Positions 28,677 through 32,552 of a DNA stretch of 32,552 nucleotides are shown here, piece by piece (within the stretch, counting starts at the first letter, position 1; each line of letters opens with the position of its first letter). Below the pieces are notes generated by a model. The model was not told where the DNA came from, ran no database searches, and was given only the letters and a program-made list of their open reading frames with translations. Source of the stretch: Stentor coeruleus (taxonomy: Eukaryota > Ciliophora > Heterotrichea > Heterotrichida > Stentoridae); contig MPUH01000834.1 of assembly GCA_001970955.1 (NCBI GenBank), positions 1 to 32,552 on the forward strand, in the 5' to 3' direction. The translations under genes and the position numbers were made by a program.

Positions 28677-31600
28677 ATGTTTTTCCTAAATTTCCTCCTA
28701 TGCCTATCATACTCTTTTAATATTGAAACTATACCTCCTCAAGGTTCTCCTCCAATAAAAATTCAATCAACTTCCTCAGTTTACGATTCTTATACATCAT
28801 CTATTATTACTATAGGAGGATATAGTTTAGAAAGTTTATCAGAGACAATCAACATCTATACATTCAATCTATTAACATTCAAATGGGGAGAAATTATACC
28901 TGAGTCTGATTATGTCCCATTAGGAGTACAAGAACATTATCTTTATCTTACATCATCAAGAAAAATTCTTTTATTTTTTGGTAGTTCTCAATCAAAGTTT
29001 AAAGCTGATGTCCTTAGTTTTGATTTAAAAACTTATATTTGGGAGAAAAATAAGATGACTGGAGACCCGATATCGGGAAGAGTATTTTTTTCTTATTGTA
29101 ATTTTGTGTATAATGGGATAAATTACTTGGCTATTTATGGAGGATTTGATAGGGATATTTATGATAACGAGCTTTATATGTAAATTTTATATAGAATTGA
29201 ACCTGAAAACCTTATTGCAAGAAAAATGTCGCCTGGTGGTCCAAACCCCGGAACCAAAGATTCAGCTGCATTTGTTTTTTATGAAAACAGTCTTTATCTT
29301 TATGGAGTCTCATACATAAATATAGCATTATACGACCCTAATTATTTATTTCGTTATGACATACAAGGAAACTATTGGGAAATGCTCTCATCTTCAGGTG
29401 ATCTTACTCTTACTGCTAGTGCTACTGCGTATATATGCGAAGATTCAATGTACACACTTTTTGGTATAAATCCATCAATATCAAATATTGTATCAAGGCT
29501 TGATATGAAAAATTTAACTTGGGAAAATATAGGGACTTTAGATAATTTAAAGATAATAAGATATACAAGCGTACAAATCAATTGCACTGTATACTTGAGT
29601 TTTGGAAGACAAGATTCAGAATTATTTAACGGTATATACGAAGTGAATCTACTTGATAGACCAATACAATATAAAGTGTTATTTGGAAACTATATTAATC
29701 CAAGTGAACGAAGAGAGCATTGTATGTTTGATTTAAACAACAAATTAATAGTATTTGGAGGAGTTTCTCCAGATGGGAATACTTTTTATAATGATCTTTG
29801 GGTATATTCAATTGATCTTGGGGTTTGGGAAGAACTTATAGCAATAGGAAATATTCCATCAGCTCGAGCAAGTGCCTCATGTATAGAAACCTTTGGTCAT
29901 ATTGTAATTTATGGTGGATATAATGATCAAGGTATTCTTGGTGATATATTTATATTCAACCTTCGTAATCTAAAATGGTCAAGCATCGTACATAAATTTG
30001 GGTCTTCAGTACCAACATATGGAGCTTGTGTAACTTTAGGACTTGGCTTATTTTATATATCAGGAATGACTGATTCTGGAATAACAAAAGAAATTTATAT
30101 TTATGATCCAATGAACTCATCTTTTAAAAAAGCTAAAAATCTTGGAGATATTTATATCAGCTTAGTTTATCATAGCTGTTATATTAAATATTTCACAGGT
30201 TATAATGAAATTTATGTTTTAGGTGGAGAAGGTGTATCACAAAGCATAAATAGTCAAATATACAAAGTAATATTATGGTCTGATGGGGTGGATTATTATT
30301 ATAAAACTTCAGTGGTTATGTATTCTAATGACTTTTTTACAAGTAGAAATAATGCGGTTATTACTGAAAACAATGTTTTTTTAATATCAGGAACTTTGTA
30401 TAACGCTATAACATTAGATAGGATTTCTATGCTTAATACCACAACTTTTGAAGCTATGGTTTATGGTAATATTGGACTTAATCTTTATTCTTTTGGGTCT
30501 GCACACTTAGGTAAAGCAATTTATATATTTGGAGGAGGAGAAACCAACGGAAATATCATAAGAAAAAATTCAGCTAATTCTAAACTGCTTAAGATTACAA
30601 ATGAAAATACTGATGAAATTAAAATAGAATGTTCAATTGGAACTTATGGTGATAATTGTCTACCTTGTCCAGCTGGTACATATGGTACATATGATTCTTA
30701 TTATAATACATGTTCCCCTTGTCCTGCAGGAACATATTCTGAAATAATTGGTGCAGTAAGTTTATATCAATGTACAATATGCCCTTATAAAACTTTTAAT
30801 GATATAGAAGGGTCAACATATTGTAAACAATGTAATAGTTATGAATTTTGTCCTTTAGGGGTAATATCTCCTTCATCTGAATCTTTAATAGACCCAGAAA
30901 TTATTGGAAGCTCACAACCAGCTCTTTATCAAAGTTCATCAAGTAAAGTTACAGAAATTTTCTATTCAATGCTGTATTTTTTAGCAATTTTTAGTCTTTT
31001 TTTTACAGTTTTAGTAATATTATCATCAAATGTGAGAAGGAAAATAGATTTAATCGACCTTTTTACAGAAAAGCATGAAAAATGTTTAGGAAAACCATTG
31101 ATATTAGTTAAAACTAGATTTGGAGGTTTTATATCAGTACTTTTTATTATCACAGCAGGGATATTTGTTTGTAATAGCCTTAGTAGTTTTGCTTTGAATA
31201 ATATAATTGAGAGTAAAAGTTTGATTCCATCAACTTTATCAGATAAAGAAATATATGCTAAGAATTTCCAAGTTATATTCAAATTTTATATGTATGGTGA
31301 TAGTTGTGAAATTAATGAACAGTGCTCAGTTATTATTGTTATCAAAGAGGAGAATATAAAATATAGTACAAGAAAAGCAAGTTGCAAAGTAGAAAAAAGT
31401 GTTCAAGGGAGAAATTGCAGAATTAGTATTGAGTATACTGATTTTTCAATTAGTTATGAGTCTGTTATAGGAGTTGAATCATATGAATTATATAGTTTCG
31501 CAAGTTATATGTTAGTCCATTTATCATCTTATTCTTCAATTCCTAATGAACAAAGCATACTTCAATATATTATCGAGCCTGATGACAAAGCTACTGTTTT

Positions 31601-32117
31601 TAAAGGACCAGTTTCTACAGAAATTTCAATCAGAGTGACCCCATCTGTAAATTATAAATAGATTTTCCAATCTGATTCTAGCAGCTGGCCAAGTGATGAT
31701 TATGGATATCATCTTTCTCAACATAGCTCATTGATTAAAGGATCAACAACTGATGAAAAAGGGTGATTAACATATAGAATTCTTATTATCGAGCCATTAA
31801 TAGTAACTTTAAAACTTATTCAAAGTGAAAATTTATTACTAACAAAAAGATCATTAAAACTAACCACATTTTCAGTATTCTCTGCATTATTAGGACTAGT
31901 TTTTGGGTTGCTTGAAGCATTTGCAGGGTTTGTTTCGTTTTTTGAAGGCAGACTAAATTATATCAATAAGAAAATAGCTGGTGCATTATTTTTTGAAAAA
32001 ATCCTTAAAACCCAACAAATTTTACTTAGCAACTTTAAGACAAAGAAAAGAATTTATGAAACTGCAATTACAAAAAATACGTCTAAGGTTAGTGTGGAAT
32101 GCAAGTATAAGCTTTAA
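28677..32117 (+). CDS. Kelch / Cys-rich / multi-TM membrane protein, four exons
   Basis: Exons 28677-29179, 29195-31646, 31662-31762 and 31778-32117 join into about 1131 residues. A signal peptide (MFFLNFLLCLSYSF) is followed by kelch-type beta-propeller repeats to about residue 640 (LIVFGGVSPDGNTFYNDLWV, HIVIYGGYNDQGILGDIFIF). Next is a Cys-rich part (about 645-720) with CPAGTYGTYDSYYNTCSPCP, like the ephrin-receptor/GCC2-GCC3 modules of many ciliate surface proteins. Three hydrophobic helices follow near 755-780, 812-838 and 1046-1072, then a short basic cytosolic tail. The propeller would lie outside the cell or in a vesicle lumen. This layout suggests a surface receptor or adhesion protein; ligand and function are unknown. 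A tandem paralogue begins 224 bases downstream. Confidence 0.85.
29180..29194 (+). other. 15-base intron
   Basis: GTAAATTTTATATAG, within a codon (AT|A). Retention reads into a TAA; removal gives NELYIIEPENL and continues the kelch region. Confidence 0.9.
31647..31661 (+). other. 15-base intron
   Basis: GTAAATTATAAATAG, phase 0, after a TCT codon. Its terminal TAG would stop translation if retained. Confidence 0.87.
31763..31777 (+). other. 15-base intron
   Basis: GTGATTAACATATAG, within a codon (GG|A). Retention reads into a TGA; removal leads into the last membrane helix and tail. Confidence 0.82.
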
Positions 32118-32341
32118 TAAGTAGTTTATGCTATAGTTTTAAATTGGTTTTTTTTATTATTATTAGTTTTTGGTTAGGTTATAAGAAATAAGTGTGAAAG
32201 TATTTAGTCAAAATCATAGTTTTTATATACACATTTTGAAGCAAACTGATAAATACACCACTTAATTTTTATTCCAATATTCCCTTTTCCACACAATTTA
32301 TTTACTCTTAAATTTTAAATCAATAATTATATTACTTAAAA
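32118..32341. promoter_or_regulatory. Short intergenic region between tandem paralogues
   Basis: 224 bases between the kelch gene and its paralogue. The left half is C-poor with G; from about 32225 it is G-poor with C. No motif is recognised beyond this. Confidence 0.4.
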
Positions 32342-32552
32342 ATGTATCTACTAATACTTCTCTTATATACTTCTCTTATCAACATCCATATTATAACAAT
32401 ACCCCCTCAAGGTCCTCCTCCAATAAAAATTCAATCAACTTCCTCAGTTTACGATTCTTATACATCATCTATTATTACTATAGGAGGATATAGTTTAGAA
32501 AGTTTATCAGAGACAATCAATATCTATACATTCAATTTATTAACATCTAAAT
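32342..32552 (+). CDS. Tandem kelch paralogue, 5' part only
   Basis: The window ends inside this gene, so only about 70 codons are present. It begins with a signal peptide (MYLLILLLYTSLINIHIITI) unlike that of the upstream gene, then reads PPQGPPPIKIQSTSSVYDSY and onward almost the same as the upstream gene. Bases 32415-32520 match 28747-28852 without a mismatch over 106 bases, including silent positions. The same kelch/Cys-rich/TM protein is expected beyond the window. Confidence 0.85.
   Translation, partial: MYLLILLLYTSLINIHIITIPPQGPPPIKIQSTSSVYDSYTSSIITIGGYSLESLSETINIYTFNLLTSK

Noticed and set aside
1..32552. Horizontal transfer, viral or mobile-element content
   Set aside because: No transposase, integrase, capsid or polymerase signature and no inverted terminal repeats were seen.

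Overview
This window looks like macronuclear DNA of a heterotrich ciliate, most likely Stentor. The DNA is AT-rich and gene-dense, with several neighbouring genes only tens of bases apart. The genes use the standard genetic code: long conserved proteins (MCM5, acyl-CoA synthetase, AGC kinase) read through without in-frame stops, and TAA, TAG and TGA all end genes. The interrupted genes are restored by removing tiny GT...AG introns of 15 bases (seven cases), 16 bases (one) and apparently 14 bases (one). Introns of 15-16 bases together with the standard code are known for Stentor; the species assignment is inference.

Layout, left to right. 1-1.7 kb: mostly non-coding, with two contig joints marked by single Ns. 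1.7-4.0 kb (-): a protein with CTFKP-type motifs. 4.8-5.4 kb (+): an unknown protein. 5.4-6.1 kb (-): a LITAF-like zinc-ribbon protein. 6.2-7.1 kb (+): a coiled-coil protein with an N-myristoylation-type start. 7.2-9.0 kb (-): a PH-domain protein with acidic-tryptophan motifs. 9.1-9.9 kb (+): a decayed coiled-coil gene. 10.0-11.5 kb (-) and 11.6-12.6 kb (+): unknown proteins. 12.9-13.8 kb (+): a multi-exon seven-helix membrane protein. 14.0-14.6 kb (-): a broken gene beside a contig joint. 15.2-17.2 kb (-): long-chain acyl-CoA synthetase. 17.6-19.2 kb (+): a protein with two cyclic-nucleotide-binding domains, interrupted by a joint. 19.2-20.0 kb (-): a coiled-coil protein with a possible prenylation tail. 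20.4-22.3 kb (-): an ankyrin-AGC kinase. 22.4-24.2 kb (+): a second CTFxP-array protein. 24.3-26.4 kb (-): MCM5. 26.7-28.1 kb (+): a secreted or membrane-anchored protein. 28.7-32.1 kb (+): a large kelch / cysteine-rich / multi-TM protein, followed by the start of a tandem paralogue cut by the window end.

These genes do not form one pathway. There is a loose signalling and cytoskeletal theme: AGC kinase, cyclic-nucleotide sensor, PH protein, lipid-anchored coiled-coil proteins and CTFxP-motif proteins that may be structural. MCM5 and the acyl-CoA synthetase are housekeeping genes.

The most unusual signals are the following. Intergenic DNA flips sharply from G-rich/C-poor to C-rich/G-poor, left to right, whatever the gene orientation. 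Five single-N joints are each flanked by a direct repeat, so they look like unmerged contig overlaps; one breaks the cyclic-nucleotide gene. There is a candidate 14-base intron. A 106-base perfectly identical block sits in otherwise diverging tandem kelch paralogues. No CRISPR array, insertion sequence, tRNA or rRNA was recognised.
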